Positions 36,392 to 44,681 of a stretch of 64,000 bases of DNA are shown here, in pieces. A program made the position numbers and the translations under genes. The notes below the pieces were generated by a model, which ran no database searches, was not told where the DNA came from, and worked only from the letters and a program-made list of their open reading frames with translations. Numbering within the stretch: the first letter of the stretch is position 1; the number at the start of each line of letters is the position of its first letter. The stretch comes from Phreatobacter sp. (GTDB lineage: Bacteria > Pseudomonadota > Alphaproteobacteria > Rhizobiales > Phreatobacteraceae): positions 1 to 64,000 of the forward strand of contig NZ_JAPZTZ010000001.1 in NCBI RefSeq assembly GCF_027532945.1. The letters are read 5' to 3'.

Positions 36392-37096
36392 TCAGCGCCG
36401 CTGCGGTGCATTGGCCGCCGGCGCCTGCGGCTGGGCCGCCTGGGGCTGGCCCTGGACCGCCGGGGCGCTCTGCTTGCAGTCGGTGAGCCAGACATCATAG
36501 ACGGCGTGCTCGACGCCGGAGAGGCCGGGGCTCGCCGCGAACATCCAGCCAGAATAGATGCGCCGGACCTCTCCCGAGAGCGTCACCTCGTCGACCTCGA
36601 CGAAAGAGGTCGTCTGCGGCGTTTCCGTGGAAGGGCGCGTGTAGCAGACGCGCGGCGTCACCTGCAGCGCGCCGAACTGCACCGTCTCGTCGATCGCGAC
36701 GTCGAAGGAGATGATGCGGCCGGTGATCTTGTCGAGGCCGGAGAAGACGGCGGTGGGATTGTTGATCTTCTGCCGGGGCGGCGCGATCACCGTTTCGTCG
36801 GGAGCCGGCGCCACCGTCTCGCCGGGAAGGGCGCGGCGGCGGTCGCGCGGCGCATCATCGGCGGAGGGCGGCGGCGGGTCGGTGGGGACCGCAGGACGGG
36901 CGGGGCGGGCCTGCGGCGGCCGCGGAGCCGGCGGCAATTGTCCTGCCGGCGGCGGGGCGCTCGGACGCGGCTGCGAGGTGGGCGGAGGCCCCAGCTGCAA
37001 CTGCGCCAGGACCGGGCCGGAGGCGGGTGCGAGCGCGGCGAGCGCGAGCGCACCGAGGCCGGTCAGCGCAAGAAGGATCCGGGGAGAAGGGGCCAA
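36392..37096 (-). CDS. DUF2155 domain protein
   Basis: 234 residues from the TTG at 37096, which gives the signal peptide APSPRILLALTGLGALALAA; the next in-frame ATG upstream (37177) has no ribosome-binding site and adds 27 unlikely residues. A Pro-rich linker (about 35-105) leads to the DUF2155 core: INNPTAVFSGLDKITGRIISFDV, FGALQVTPRVCYTRP and SGWMFAASPGLSGVEHAVYDVWLTDC. Periplasmic, function unknown. In many rhizobia this gene lies beside NDUFA12 and aat; here NDUFA12 is next to it (37230) but aat is 17 kb away. Confidence 0.8.
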   Translation of the reverse strand: MAPSPRILLALTGLGALALAALAPASGPVLAQLQLGPPPTSQPRPSAPPPAGQLPPAPRPPQARPARPAVPTDPPPPSADDAPRDRRRALPGETVAPAPDETVIAPPRQKINNPTAVFSGLDKITGRIISFDVAIDETVQFGALQVTPRVCYTRPSTETPQTTSFVEVDEVTLSGEVRRIYSGWMFAASPGLSGVEHAVYDVWLTDCKQSAPAVQGQPQAAQPQAPAANAPQRR

Positions 37097-37229
37097 GCTG
37101 TGCTCTCTCGTCCGTGGTCGTGGCACCGGCGGCCGGTGCGCGGCGGAAGCAGGCGAACAGGGCCTGCTGCCGGTCATGTGACGCGGGAAAGTGGCGGAAC
37201 CATGCCGATGCGGCGGTTCCGCGCCTCGA

Positions 37230-37637
37230 TCACTGACCAGGCGTCCAGGCCTGGTAGTCGCCGGTGGCGCGGGGACGCTTGCCGGCGGCGAGCGTCGACC
37301 CCGGCGGGCGATAGGCCTCCGCCGTGCCCGTGCCATTGGGCTTGTGCGGCTTTTGCCAGGCGCGCGGCTGATAGGAAGCGGAGGTCGGCGGCTCGGTGGT
37401 GCGATGATGCATCCAGCCGTACCAGCCCGGCGGGATGGCGGAGGCGTCGGCATAGCCGTTGTAGATGACCCAGCGACGCTCGTGGCCAAGCGCTGGGTCC
37501 TTGGCAAAGCGCGAGCGGTAGTAGCGGTTGCCGAACTCGTCCTCGCCGACGAAGACGCCGTCGCGCCAGATGGTGAACTGCGTGCCGAAGGTCTGGCTGT
37601 TCCACCAGGTGAAGAACTTGAGGAAGAAGGCCTTCAT
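37230..37637 (-). CDS. NADH:ubiquinone oxidoreductase subunit NDUFA12
   Basis: 135 residues from the ATG at 37637 (MKAFFLKFFTWWNSQTFGTQ), the conserved start; a longer frame exists. Family marks: GVFVGEDEFGNRYYRS, RRWVIYNGYADASAIPPGWYGWMHH and the final YQAWTPG. NDUFA12 is an accessory subunit of respiratory complex I found in alphaproteobacteria and mitochondria, bound at the junction of the peripheral arm. It precedes the DUF2155 gene on the same strand, the usual pairing. Confidence 0.93.
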   Translation of the reverse strand: MKAFFLKFFTWWNSQTFGTQFTIWRDGVFVGEDEFGNRYYRSRFAKDPALGHERRWVIYNGYADASAIPPGWYGWMHHRTTEPPTSASYQPRAWQKPHKPNGTGTAEAYRPPGSTLAAGKRPRATGDYQAWTPGQ

Positions 37638-37768
37638 GGACCGCCCGCGCGCGATTTCCGGATAGTCCGGTTCATGCCACCCGCGCCGGCCATTGTCCAG
37701 CCGCACCCCGCTCATGGCAGCGGCCGCCCCCGGGGGAGCGGCCGCGCAGAATAAGCGTTCAGAGGCGA

Positions 37769-38662
37769 TCAGACGTCGTCGCCGCCGAAATCGTCGTAGC
37801 CACCGCCGTTGTCGTAGCCGGCCTCGTGGTAGCTGTCATTGCCATAGCCCTGATCGTAGCCGCCCTTCTCCGCGCTCTGGTCACCGGCACCGCCAGTGTA
37901 GCTGTCCTGCGGAGCGCTCTTCTCGGCCGACTGGGTGGCGCCGGCATCGGTTGCCGGAGACGCCGAAGCGGTGCGGGTGCCGCCGCCCATCATCGAGGAG
38001 ATGGCATTTGCGGCGAGCATGCCGCCGGCAACGCCCACCGCGGCCGTCGCGGCCGTGGCGAGGAAGCCGCCACCGCGGCTCTGCTGCTGCGGAGCGGCCT
38101 GCTGGCCCCAAGGACCGCCCATCGGGCCACCCTGCGGACCACCCTGGGGCTGACCCCAGGGACCACCCTGCGGACCACCCATCGGACCACCCTGCGGCTG
38201 GCCCCAGGGGCCGGGCTGGGGCGGAGCGCCATAGCCGGGCTGCGGCGGACCGCCATAGGCAGGCGCGGCGGGCTGCTGGCCGAAACCGGGGGGCGGCGGA
38301 GCCATGCCCATGCCGAGCGGACGCGGCGGGGCCGGCGGTGCAGCGGCGGGCTTCGAGCCGAAGATCGAGGACAGGAAGCCGCCCTGCTGGGGCTCCGGCT
38401 GGCGCTGGAGCTGCTGCTGGAGCTGGTCGATCTGGCCCTGCATGCCGCGCAGCTGGCCCTGCATCGCCTCGTTCTGGCGCGACAGGTCGTTCAGCGCCTG
38501 GTCGGAGACATACATGGACTGCAGCAGCGCATAGACGGCGCCGGGCTGCTGGGTGAGGCGCTCCTTGATGAAGGCGTCGACCGCGGGGTCGCGCTGCTGG
38601 CTTTCGGCCGATTTGAGGCGGTCGAACAGGCCGGCGATGATGTCGCGTTCCTGTTGGTTCAT
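37769..38662 (-). CDS. DUF2076 domain protein with Gly-Gly-Pro repeats
   Basis: 297 residues from the ATG at 38662. The N-terminal 95 residues are the DUF2076 helical region (MNQQERDIIAGLFDRLK, then a QGQLRGMQGQIDQLQQQLQ coiled coil). Residues 110-195 are a Pro/Gly/Gln-rich stretch with repeated WGQPQGGP and GGPMGGP units. A hydrophobic segment (about 200-225, FLATAATAAVGVAGGMLAA) follows, then an acidic Tyr/Gly/Asp-rich tail ending GGYDDFGGDDV. Such proteins are probably envelope-associated; their role is not known. The repeat count (38111-38230) would vary easily. Confidence 0.8.
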   Translation of the reverse strand: MNQQERDIIAGLFDRLKSAESQQRDPAVDAFIKERLTQQPGAVYALLQSMYVSDQALNDLSRQNEAMQGQLRGMQGQIDQLQQQLQRQPEPQQGGFLSSIFGSKPAAAPPAPPRPLGMGMAPPPPGFGQQPAAPAYGGPPQPGYGAPPQPGPWGQPQGGPMGGPQGGPWGQPQGGPQGGPMGGPWGQQAAPQQQSRGGGFLATAATAAVGVAGGMLAANAISSMMGGGTRTASASPATDAGATQSAEKSAPQDSYTGGAGDQSAEKGGYDQGYGNDSYHEAGYDNGGGYDDFGGDDV

Positions 38663-38851
38663 GGGGAAGGATCCTCCGGAAGACGGGTCGAGGCGGGTCG
38701 CCCCCGCATGCTGCCTGTCTGGCACCGCTGCATGGCGATCTCATGTCGCTTCGGCAGACGATTCACTGGGCGGAGGAAACATGGGACCGCGACTGCCACA
38801 ACGCCAGAGCCCATCGGCGTGGCGGCGCGTCGCAGCCCCCATAACGACAAA

Positions 38852-38871
38852 GGCCGGGGCAAGCCCCGGCC
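38852..38871 (-). terminator. terminator of porin gene
   Basis: GGCCGGGGC and GCCCCGGCC arms about 28 bases past the porin stop. On the minus strand the hairpin is followed by TTTGTCG, a short T run. Confidence 0.6.
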
Positions 38872-38898
38872 TCCGGCTATCCCGTTGAAGGGATCAGA

Positions 38899-39780
38899 TC
38901 ACTTATAGGGCAGCTTCGACCACTGCAGGTCGACCGAGAGGGTCGCCACCACGCTGTGGCCGCACCAGTTGGACCGGCCCGAGCCGGTGAACACGCCGCG
39001 ATAGTCGCCGGTCGTCGCGAAGCACTGCTGCGAGGTCAGGTTGGTGCCATGGTAGCGCAGGTCGAGGGTGACGGCGTCCTTGTAGGTCCAGGACACACCG
39101 GCATTCCAGTACAGGTAATCCTGGATGTTGAAGTTGCCGGCTCCGAAGACGGTCGTGTTGCCCAGCCAGTAGTGACCGACGGCGCCCGAGATGGCGAAAT
39201 CATTCGGCAGCTTGTACTTGGCGTTGACCTCGGCATAGAGGCCATAGGCGCCGGTGCCGAGCCAGTTGGCCGAGTAGTAGACCGCGCCGCCCAGGTTGAA
39301 CTGGGGGGTGATGTCGTAGCCGGCCTTGCCGTAGAACTCGAGGAAGTCGGTGTTGCGCGGCGTCCAGGTGCCGGCGAGCGCCACCGGGGTTTCGGCGCCG
39401 GTGGTGATGAACTGGCGCTCCGGCGTGTAGAGGTAGAACATGGCGCCGAAATCGAGCGTCAGGTCGCCGATGACCGGGCGGATACCGGCGTAGATATCGA
39501 TCTCGCCGACGGGGCGGGTCGGCAGCTTGGTGGTCCAGAAGGCCGCGCCGCCGTAGAGCCAGCCATAGCGCAGCTCGCCGTAGATGTTGATCGCGGGGCC
39601 GCGCGCCGATTGCGAGATACCGCGGAAGTTATAATCCGACATCAACTTGCCGCCGAAGGCGAAGTCGAAGGCCCACGGCGCCGGAGCGGCAATCGCCGGC
39701 GGAGCGGCCACATCGGCGGCCTGTGCGCCCGAACCGAGCGCGGCAGCCAGAAGGCCGGTGAGAACGACTTTTCGGAACAT
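38899..39780 (-). CDS. TorF family putative outer-membrane porin
   Basis: 293 residues. Signal peptide MFRKVVLTGLLAAALGSGAQA (cleavage at AQA|AD). The mature protein alternates polar and hydrophobic residues in about ten to twelve strands with aromatic girdles, for example AFDFAFGGKLMSDYNFRGISQSARGPAIN, the opening of the TorF/Gcw_chp family, and a final strand ending LSVDLQWSKLPYK. It is probably an outer-membrane channel; substrate unknown. It has its own terminator downstream and a roughly 150-base leader upstream. Confidence 0.85.
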   Translation of the reverse strand: MFRKVVLTGLLAAALGSGAQAADVAAPPAIAAPAPWAFDFAFGGKLMSDYNFRGISQSARGPAINIYGELRYGWLYGGAAFWTTKLPTRPVGEIDIYAGIRPVIGDLTLDFGAMFYLYTPERQFITTGAETPVALAGTWTPRNTDFLEFYGKAGYDITPQFNLGGAVYYSANWLGTGAYGLYAEVNAKYKLPNDFAISGAVGHYWLGNTTVFGAGNFNIQDYLYWNAGVSWTYKDAVTLDLRYHGTNLTSQQCFATTGDYRGVFTGSGRSNWCGHSVVATLSVDLQWSKLPYK

Positions 39781-39930
39781 CTGCGTCTCCTGCCTGCGGG
39801 GCCGTTGCTCCGGCCCAAATCACCTTCAGTACGTCACGATCACGTCACAACCCGACGTGGCAGGGAAGGAAAAAAACGAGGCAAAAGACTGTGTTTCGCC
39901 CAAATAATCGGCATCCACGAAGGAAGAAAA

Positions 39931-39958
39931 GGCTCTGTTGCGCCGCGGCAACAGAGCC
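39931..39958 (-). terminator. aceB terminator
   Basis: An 11-bp stem GGCTCTGTTGC/GCAACAGAGCC with a 6-base loop, followed on the minus strand by TTTTCTTCC, 33 bases beyond the malate synthase stop. It lies upstream of the porin gene. Confidence 0.85.
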
Positions 39959-39991
39959 TTTGTTAACCATTTTGGTCCTTACGGCGATTCG

Positions 39992-41581
39992 TCAGGTCAG
40001 CATCCGGTAAGCCGGAAGCGTGAGGAACTCTTCGAAGTCCGGTGCCAGCGACAACGTGCGGAACAGACCGATCGCCTCCTTGAACCGGCCCTTGTCAAAT
40101 GCCTCGGCGCCAACCTCGTTCCGGACGACCTCCATCTCCTCCTTCAGCGCCCGGTCGAAGAAGTCCGGGGTGCAGGCGATGCCGCCCTCCAGCGCCACGC
40201 CATAGGTGGTCCACTGCCAGATCTGCGCGCGGGAGATCTCGGCGGTCGCGGCATCCTCCATGAGGTTGTAGATCGGCACGGCGCCGCGGCCGCGCAGCCA
40301 GGCCTCGATGTACTGGACACCGACGCGGATGTTCTCGCGGTAGCCGGCCTCGGACTTCGAGCCCTCGTGGATCTGAAGCAGATCCTTCTGGCCGACGCTG
40401 ACGTCGTCACGCTGGCGCGACACCTGATTTGGCGTCGGCATGAGGCGATCGAAGGCCTCCATCGCCACAGGCACGAGGTCGGGATGGGCGACCCAGGTGC
40501 CGTCGTGGCCGATGGTGGCCTCGCGCTCCTTGTCCGCCTTCACCTTGGCGAAGGCGGCGGCATTGGCCTCGGGGTTGTTCTTGATCGGGATCTGCGCCGC
40601 CATGCCACCCATCGCGAAGGCGCCGCGCTTGTGGCAGGTCTTCACCAGAAGCTCGGCATAGGCCTTCAGGAAGGCCTTGCTCATCACCACCTGGCTGCGG
40701 TCCGGCAGCACATAGGCCTGGTTGCGGGCAAGCTTCTTGATGAAGGAGAAAATATAGTCCCAGCGGCCCGCATTGAGGCCCGCCATGTGGTCCTTCAGCT
40801 CGAACAGGATCTCGTCCATCTCGAAGGCCGCCGGCAGTGTCTCGATCAGGACGGTCGCCTTGATCGTGCCCTTGGGGATGCCGAGCTTGTCCTGGGCATA
40901 GACGAAGACGTCGTTCCACAGCCGCGCCTCGAGATGGCTCTCCATCTTCGGCAGGTAGAAATAGGGGCCCGAGCCCTTGGCGATCGACGCCTTGGCGTTG
41001 TGGAAGACGTAGAGGCCGAAGTCGAACAGCGAGCCCGACATATCCTCGCCGTCGACCTGCACATGGACCTCGGGCAGGTGCCAGCCGCGCGGGCGCGGGA
41101 TGATGACCGCGACCTTGTCCTTCATCGCATAGGACTTGCCGGAATTGGGATCGGTGAAGGCGAGGGTGCCGGCCCAGCGATCCCTGAGGTTGATCTGGCC
41201 CTCGATCTGGTTCGACCAGGTCGGCGAGTTGGCGTCCTCGAAATCGGCCATGAAGCACTTGGCGCCGCAGTTCAGCGCGTTGATGACCATCTTGCGGTCC
41301 ACGGGGCCGGTGATCTCGACGCGGCGGTCCTGTAGGTCGGCCGGGATCGGCGCGACGGTCCAGGCGGCGTCACGGATGTGCTTGGTCTCGGCCAGGAAGT
41401 CGGGCAGGGCGCCGGCGTCGAACTGCTTCTGCCGCTCGACGCGCAGCTTCAGCAGCCGCTTGCGGGTCTCGTTGAAGGTGCGCTGCAGGTCCACCACGAA
41501 GGCGATGGCCTCGGGGGTCAGGATCTCGTCGTAGCGGGGGCCCATCGCGCCTGTGATGGTGACGCCGGTCATCGCGGTCAT
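39992..41581 (-). CDS. aceB: malate synthase A
   Basis: 529 residues from the ATG at 41581, 6 bases past another ATG (41587); the GAGGAG at 41588-41593 fits 41581 better. It condenses glyoxylate and acetyl-CoA to malate and CoA. Family signature near KCFMADFEDANSPTWSNQ, then RPRGWHLPEVHV and a long TIM-barrel core including VFVYAQDKLGIP and GRWDYIFSFIKK. The C-terminal plug contains the catalytic Asp region (EDAATAEISRAQIWQW). It would consume the glyoxylate made by glycolate oxidase, encoded 4 kb downstream (glcDEF). Confidence 0.96.
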   Translation of the reverse strand: MTAMTGVTITGAMGPRYDEILTPEAIAFVVDLQRTFNETRKRLLKLRVERQKQFDAGALPDFLAETKHIRDAAWTVAPIPADLQDRRVEITGPVDRKMVINALNCGAKCFMADFEDANSPTWSNQIEGQINLRDRWAGTLAFTDPNSGKSYAMKDKVAVIIPRPRGWHLPEVHVQVDGEDMSGSLFDFGLYVFHNAKASIAKGSGPYFYLPKMESHLEARLWNDVFVYAQDKLGIPKGTIKATVLIETLPAAFEMDEILFELKDHMAGLNAGRWDYIFSFIKKLARNQAYVLPDRSQVVMSKAFLKAYAELLVKTCHKRGAFAMGGMAAQIPIKNNPEANAAAFAKVKADKEREATIGHDGTWVAHPDLVPVAMEAFDRLMPTPNQVSRQRDDVSVGQKDLLQIHEGSKSEAGYRENIRVGVQYIEAWLRGRGAVPIYNLMEDAATAEISRAQIWQWTTYGVALEGGIACTPDFFDRALKEEMEVVRNEVGAEAFDKGRFKEAIGLFRTLSLAPDFEEFLTLPAYRMLT

Positions 41582-41699
41582 GCTCATCTCCTCCTCTTGC
41601 CGCGGTCGGAACACGCGGCGCATGACAGAGATATAGAGCGCGGCGGCCTATGCCGAAACGAGCGAAGGTGCTCAGCACTTTATCCGTGAGGGAAATAAT

Positions 41700-42038
41700 C
41701 TAGCGGATCGCCTCGCGGGCCGCGGCCAGCCAGCGGGCTTCGACGCGCCCCTCGCCACTGGCGAGGAGCGCCCGTTCCAGATGCCGATCCGCGTCGGTCA
41801 TCACGCCATCCGTCAGATGGATGGCGCCGCCGAACACCCGCCAGGTTCCGGCAGGCAAGCCGGCACAGTCCGTGCTGACCACGAGGCCGCGATAACCGAG
41901 GCCGGGTGGAGAGGGGGCCGCACCGGTCGCCGGGACGAGGTCGCGCACGAGCCCGGACAGGACCGCGGCCTCCTCGCAGGAGAGTGTCCATGCGGGATTC
42001 GGCATGCCCGAGAGCAGGTCGATCATCACCGCCAGCAC
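41700..42038 (-). CDS. SGxPNPxW-domain protein, short form
   Basis: 112 residues from the GTG at 42038, chosen because it gives MLAVMIDLLSGMPNPAW, aligning with the start of the upstream paralog; the nearest ATG is at 42026. Two motifs are shared with that paralog: LSGMPNPAW (FSGRPNPSW there) and GLGYRGLVV (ALGYRGFTI there), then a matching FGG/LGG strand and a helix. It lacks the Cys/His C-terminal domain. No signal peptide. I do not recognise a named family. It begins 35 bases past the stop of the paralog, so the pair is probably an operon arising by duplication. Confidence 0.6.
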   Translation of the reverse strand: MLAVMIDLLSGMPNPAWTLSCEEAAVLSGLVRDLVPATGAAPSPPGLGYRGLVVSTDCAGLPAGTWRVFGGAIHLTDGVMTDADRHLERALLASGEGRVEARWLAAAREAIR

Positions 42039-42072
42039 GGTGATCGCCCCATGCCGGTCACCGGTCCGAAGC

Positions 42073-42912
42073 TCAGTTGATCCGGACCCAGGAGCCGGTC
42101 GCCATGTAGCCGCAGAACTGGGTGTAGGGCCCGCGATCGCATGTTTTCGGATCCTGGATCGTCTTGCCGGCATTGTCGGTGTTGCGGGCGGCGGTCTGGC
42201 CGGGCTTGTGGCTCCAGCAGCCCACATTGTCCTGCCGGTACCAGTGGTAGTCGGTGTTCGGCCAGATCACCAGTGCCACGTACCAGCCCTGGCCGGCGGT
42301 GCGGGTGGCGGAGAAATCGGGCACCGGCTGCAGGCCGTCCGCTTGAGCGGCGGCCGAGACCGGCGCGCATTGCAGGTTGCTGAGCGTGATGCCATGCGCC
42401 CTGCCGGGCTGGGCGAAGGTGTTCGTCGCCTGGTTGTTCGCATAGTTGTAGCAGTTGTTGTAGGGCTGGATGGCCGGCGTGTTCCAGAAGGCTGGATTGT
42501 AGGCCGGCGCATCGGCCGCCTTGCAGATCGGGCAGGCCAGCGGCTTGAGGATCTTGGAGAGGTCGATCAGCTTGGTCCAGTTCACGAACTGGCTGCGCAC
42601 ATGCTTGCGGATGGCGTCCTCAATGGATTGCGCCGGAGCGGTGGCCAGCAGGAATTCCTCTACCTCCGGTCCGGCGATGTGGCCGCCAAGCAGCGCCCGG
42701 CCGCGGCTCGCGATTGTCGGCTTGCCGGTGTCGCCGCCGATCTCGCGGATGGTGAAGCCGCGATAGCCAAGCGCTGCGGGAGCGGCGGCCCGGCGAAAGG
42801 CCTTGGGCTGCGTCTCCCGGAAGCGCGTCAGGTCCTTGACCTGAGAGTCGCTGAGGATCCAACTGGGATTGGGCCGGCCGGAAAAGATCTCGAGTGTGAC
42901 ATGCACGGCCAT
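42073..42912 (-). CDS. SGxPNPxW-domain protein with NNCYNYA Cys/His domain
   Basis: 279 residues. N-terminal domain 1-95 with FSGRPNPSW (10-18) and ALGYRGFTI. Then CPIC (127-130) and a C-terminal domain with NNCYNYANN (152-160, C154), GWYVALVIWPNTDYHWYRQD (H223), WSHKPG (H235) and GPYTQFCGYM. The NNCYxYA plus HWYR...SHKPG arrangement looks like a Cys-His hydrolase or transglutaminase-like site (C154 with H223 or H235). I recall similar sequences in uncharacterised bacterial proteins but no function. No signal peptide, though an unconventional export route is possible. Precedes the short paralog. Confidence 0.65.
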   Translation of the reverse strand: MAVHVTLEIFSGRPNPSWILSDSQVKDLTRFRETQPKAFRRAAAPAALGYRGFTIREIGGDTGKPTIASRGRALLGGHIAGPEVEEFLLATAPAQSIEDAIRKHVRSQFVNWTKLIDLSKILKPLACPICKAADAPAYNPAFWNTPAIQPYNNCYNYANNQATNTFAQPGRAHGITLSNLQCAPVSAAAQADGLQPVPDFSATRTAGQGWYVALVIWPNTDYHWYRQDNVGCWSHKPGQTAARNTDNAGKTIQDPKTCDRGPYTQFCGYMATGSWVRIN

Positions 42913-43084
42913 GAGGTGTTCCTCCCTGGTGTCGAGTGCATGACGAACTTAATACAACTAAAAAGAGAATATGAGTCGCGATGTTTCCGGATGCGGGAAG
43001 GAGATCGCGCGTCGCATCGGCCGGCGTGCTGGATTTTGGCCGGCGCCCCGTCTATGGCGGGGCTCCCTGTTTCACCGATCCGCC

Positions 43085-44050
43085 ATGGCCGTCATCACTC
43101 CCGTCGATACCTATTCCTTCAGCCCGGGCGACCTCGCCATCGCCGAGCGGCGGCCCGGTATCTCGGCCTTCGTGCGCACGCGCAACGGAGCGGATTTCCT
43201 GCGCCCGACCATTCTCAGCCACGCCCCCTTCGTTGACGAGATCGTCGCCGTCTACAACCAGTGCACCGACGGAACCGAGGCTGTCCTCGCCGCGCTGCAG
43301 GACGAGCTCGGATCCGACAAGCTGAAGCTGTTCCACTACCTGCCGCGGGTTCATCCGCCGGGTTCCACGGCCCATGCCGCCGAGCCCGCGGCCTCGCCGC
43401 ATAGCGTCGTCAATTACTCGAACTTCGCCCTGACGCGCACGACGCGGCAGGTCGTCGTGAAGCTCGACGACGACCACATCGCCTTCGAGCGGGGCCTCGT
43501 CCCCATGGTCGAGCGGCTGCGGCGCGACGGCCTCGCGCCCGGACGGATGCTATGCTTCTCAGGCCTCAATCTGGTGCGGGACGAGGCGGGCAGGGTCGGC
43601 ATCCATGCCGATACGCCCTTTTCCGGCAATGGCGACATCGGCTTCTTCGCCATGACGCCGGACGCCTACTTCGTCCACGACCGCCGTTTCGAGGATTTCC
43701 GGAAATATCATTTCCGCCGGGTCTTCACCGGCTTCGCCTATTGGCACATGAAATATCTGAAGACCGGTCTCGGCTTCGCCAATTACGAGATCGGCAGCGG
43801 CGACAATCGTCGGTTCGCCCGCAAGGAGGAGGCCTTCCGCCGCCGCTGCGAGGTCCTCACCATCGCCGAAGTGGCCGCCGCCATGCCGCGTCTCAGGTCG
43901 CAGGTCATGCGGCGCGTTCCCATCGACAAATGGGCGCTGATCGGTAACCGCGCTCTCGCGATGGCTGGCGGTGCGGTCACGCAGGCCGACCTCGACGCCT
44001 TCCTCGCAACCTATGGCCTGGGGTCGGCTCTGGCGGAGGCCGTGGCCTGA
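43085..44050 (+). CDS. family 2-like glycosyltransferase
   Basis: 321 residues from the ATG at 43085; an earlier in-frame ATG (42971) adds 38 residues without support. The N-terminus GISAFVRTRNGADFLRPTILSHAPFVDEIVAVYNQCTDGTE is the GT-A nucleotide-binding start, and KLDDDHIAFERG (D128-D130) is the DxD metal site. The C-terminal part has YLKTGLGFANYEIGSGDNRRF. It would transfer a sugar to an unknown acceptor in the cytoplasm. It is divergent from the SGxPNPxW pair. Acceptor and pathway are unknown. Confidence 0.75.
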   Translation: MAVITPVDTYSFSPGDLAIAERRPGISAFVRTRNGADFLRPTILSHAPFVDEIVAVYNQCTDGTEAVLAALQDELGSDKLKLFHYLPRVHPPGSTAHAAEPAASPHSVVNYSNFALTRTTRQVVVKLDDDHIAFERGLVPMVERLRRDGLAPGRMLCFSGLNLVRDEAGRVGIHADTPFSGNGDIGFFAMTPDAYFVHDRRFEDFRKYHFRRVFTGFAYWHMKYLKTGLGFANYEIGSGDNRRFARKEEAFRRRCEVLTIAEVAAAMPRLRSQVMRRVPIDKWALIGNRALAMAGGAVTQADLDAFLATYGLGSALAEAVA

Positions 44051-44053
44051 CGC

Positions 44054-44084
44054 AAAAAGGCGCCCGCGGCGAGCCGCGGACGCC
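44054..44084 (-). terminator. ohr terminator
   Basis: GGCG/CGCC and CCGCGGC/GCCGCGG arms around a GA loop, with TTTTT following on the minus strand. It lies 21 bases past the ohr stop and also just past the glycosyltransferase stop. Confidence 0.75.
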
Positions 44085-44104
44085 CTTGGCCGGGGCCGGC
44101 CAGA

Positions 44105-44527
44105 TCAGGCGACGGCGAGGCGCACGTCGAGGTTCTTGCGGGTGGCCTCGGAATAGGGGCAGACGATGTGGGCCTGGGCAACGAGGTCCTCGAGCACGGC
44201 CTTGTCGATGCCAGGGGCGCTGATGGTCAGCCCGACATCGATGCCGAAGCCGGTGCCATCGTCACGCGGGCCGATGCCGACCGCCGCGCTCACCTTCGTC
44301 TCGGCAGGCAGCGCGACCTTGGCCTTGCCGGCGACGAACTTCAGCGCACCGAGGAAGCAGGCGGAATAGCCAGCCGCGAAAAGCTGCTCGGGATTGGTGC
44401 CCTGGCCACCGCCGCCGCCGAGCTCCTTCGGCGTGTCGAGCGTGACGGACAGGCGCCCGTCGTCCGACGCGGCGGTGCCGGTGCGGCCACCGGTGGCGGA
44501 ACCGTGGGCGGTGTAGAGGATCTTCAT
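44105..44527 (-). CDS. ohr: organic hydroperoxide resistance protein, OsmC family
   Basis: 140 residues from the ATG at 44527. Ohr reduces organic and fatty-acid hydroperoxides with two Cys: C57 (YSACFLGAL) attacks and C123 ([11 protein letters not shown]) resolves. The N-terminal [13 protein letters not shown] (Arg15) and [14 protein letters not shown] are the Ohr signature rather than OsmC. The cytoplasmic dimer uses lipoylated proteins as reductant in studied species. It is divergent from its regulator ohrR, with an AT-rich palindromic region between them, and has its own terminator. Confidence 0.95.
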   Translation of the reverse strand: MKILYTAHGSATGGRTGTAASDDGRLSVTLDTPKELGGGGGQGTNPEQLFAAGYSACFLGALKFVAGKAKVALPAETKVSAAVGIGPRDDGTGFGIDVGLTISAPGIDKAVLEDLVAQAHIVCPYSEATRKNLDVRLAVA

Positions 44528-44583
44528 GGGGGTCTCCCTGGGGCGGTGTTGAAACCGGCGCTGCGTCAGCGTCATGAATTACG

Positions 44584-44609
44584 TTGCACGCAATCTAATT
44601 GTTTGCAAT
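44584..44609. promoter_or_regulatory. probable OhrR operator
   Basis: Three overlapping short inverted repeats: TTGCACGCAA (44584-44593), CAATCTAATTG (44591-44601) and ATTGTTTGCAAT (44598-44609). They lie between ohr and ohrR, 57 bases from the ohr start and about 73 from ohrR. The AT-rich pattern with TTGC/GCAA arms is what MarR-type OhrR binds, so one site could control both promoters. Confidence 0.6.
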
Positions 44610-44681
44610 AGGTCATGTGACGCGGGATGCAGGCCTTGCGCCGCGGCGGCGGCTGCGGTCTCTGGGGCAGCGGAGGCGAGG

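Noticed and set aside
37721-37744. CGGCCGC/GCGGCCG palindrome between NDUFA12 and DUF2076
   Set aside because: Placed as if ending the DUF2076 gene but has no T-tract, and GC-rich palindromes are expected by chance here.
38111-38230. Repetitive GC-rich DNA considered as a CRISPR-like array
   Set aside because: The repeats are in-frame Gly-Gly-Pro codons of the DUF2076 protein with no unique spacers.
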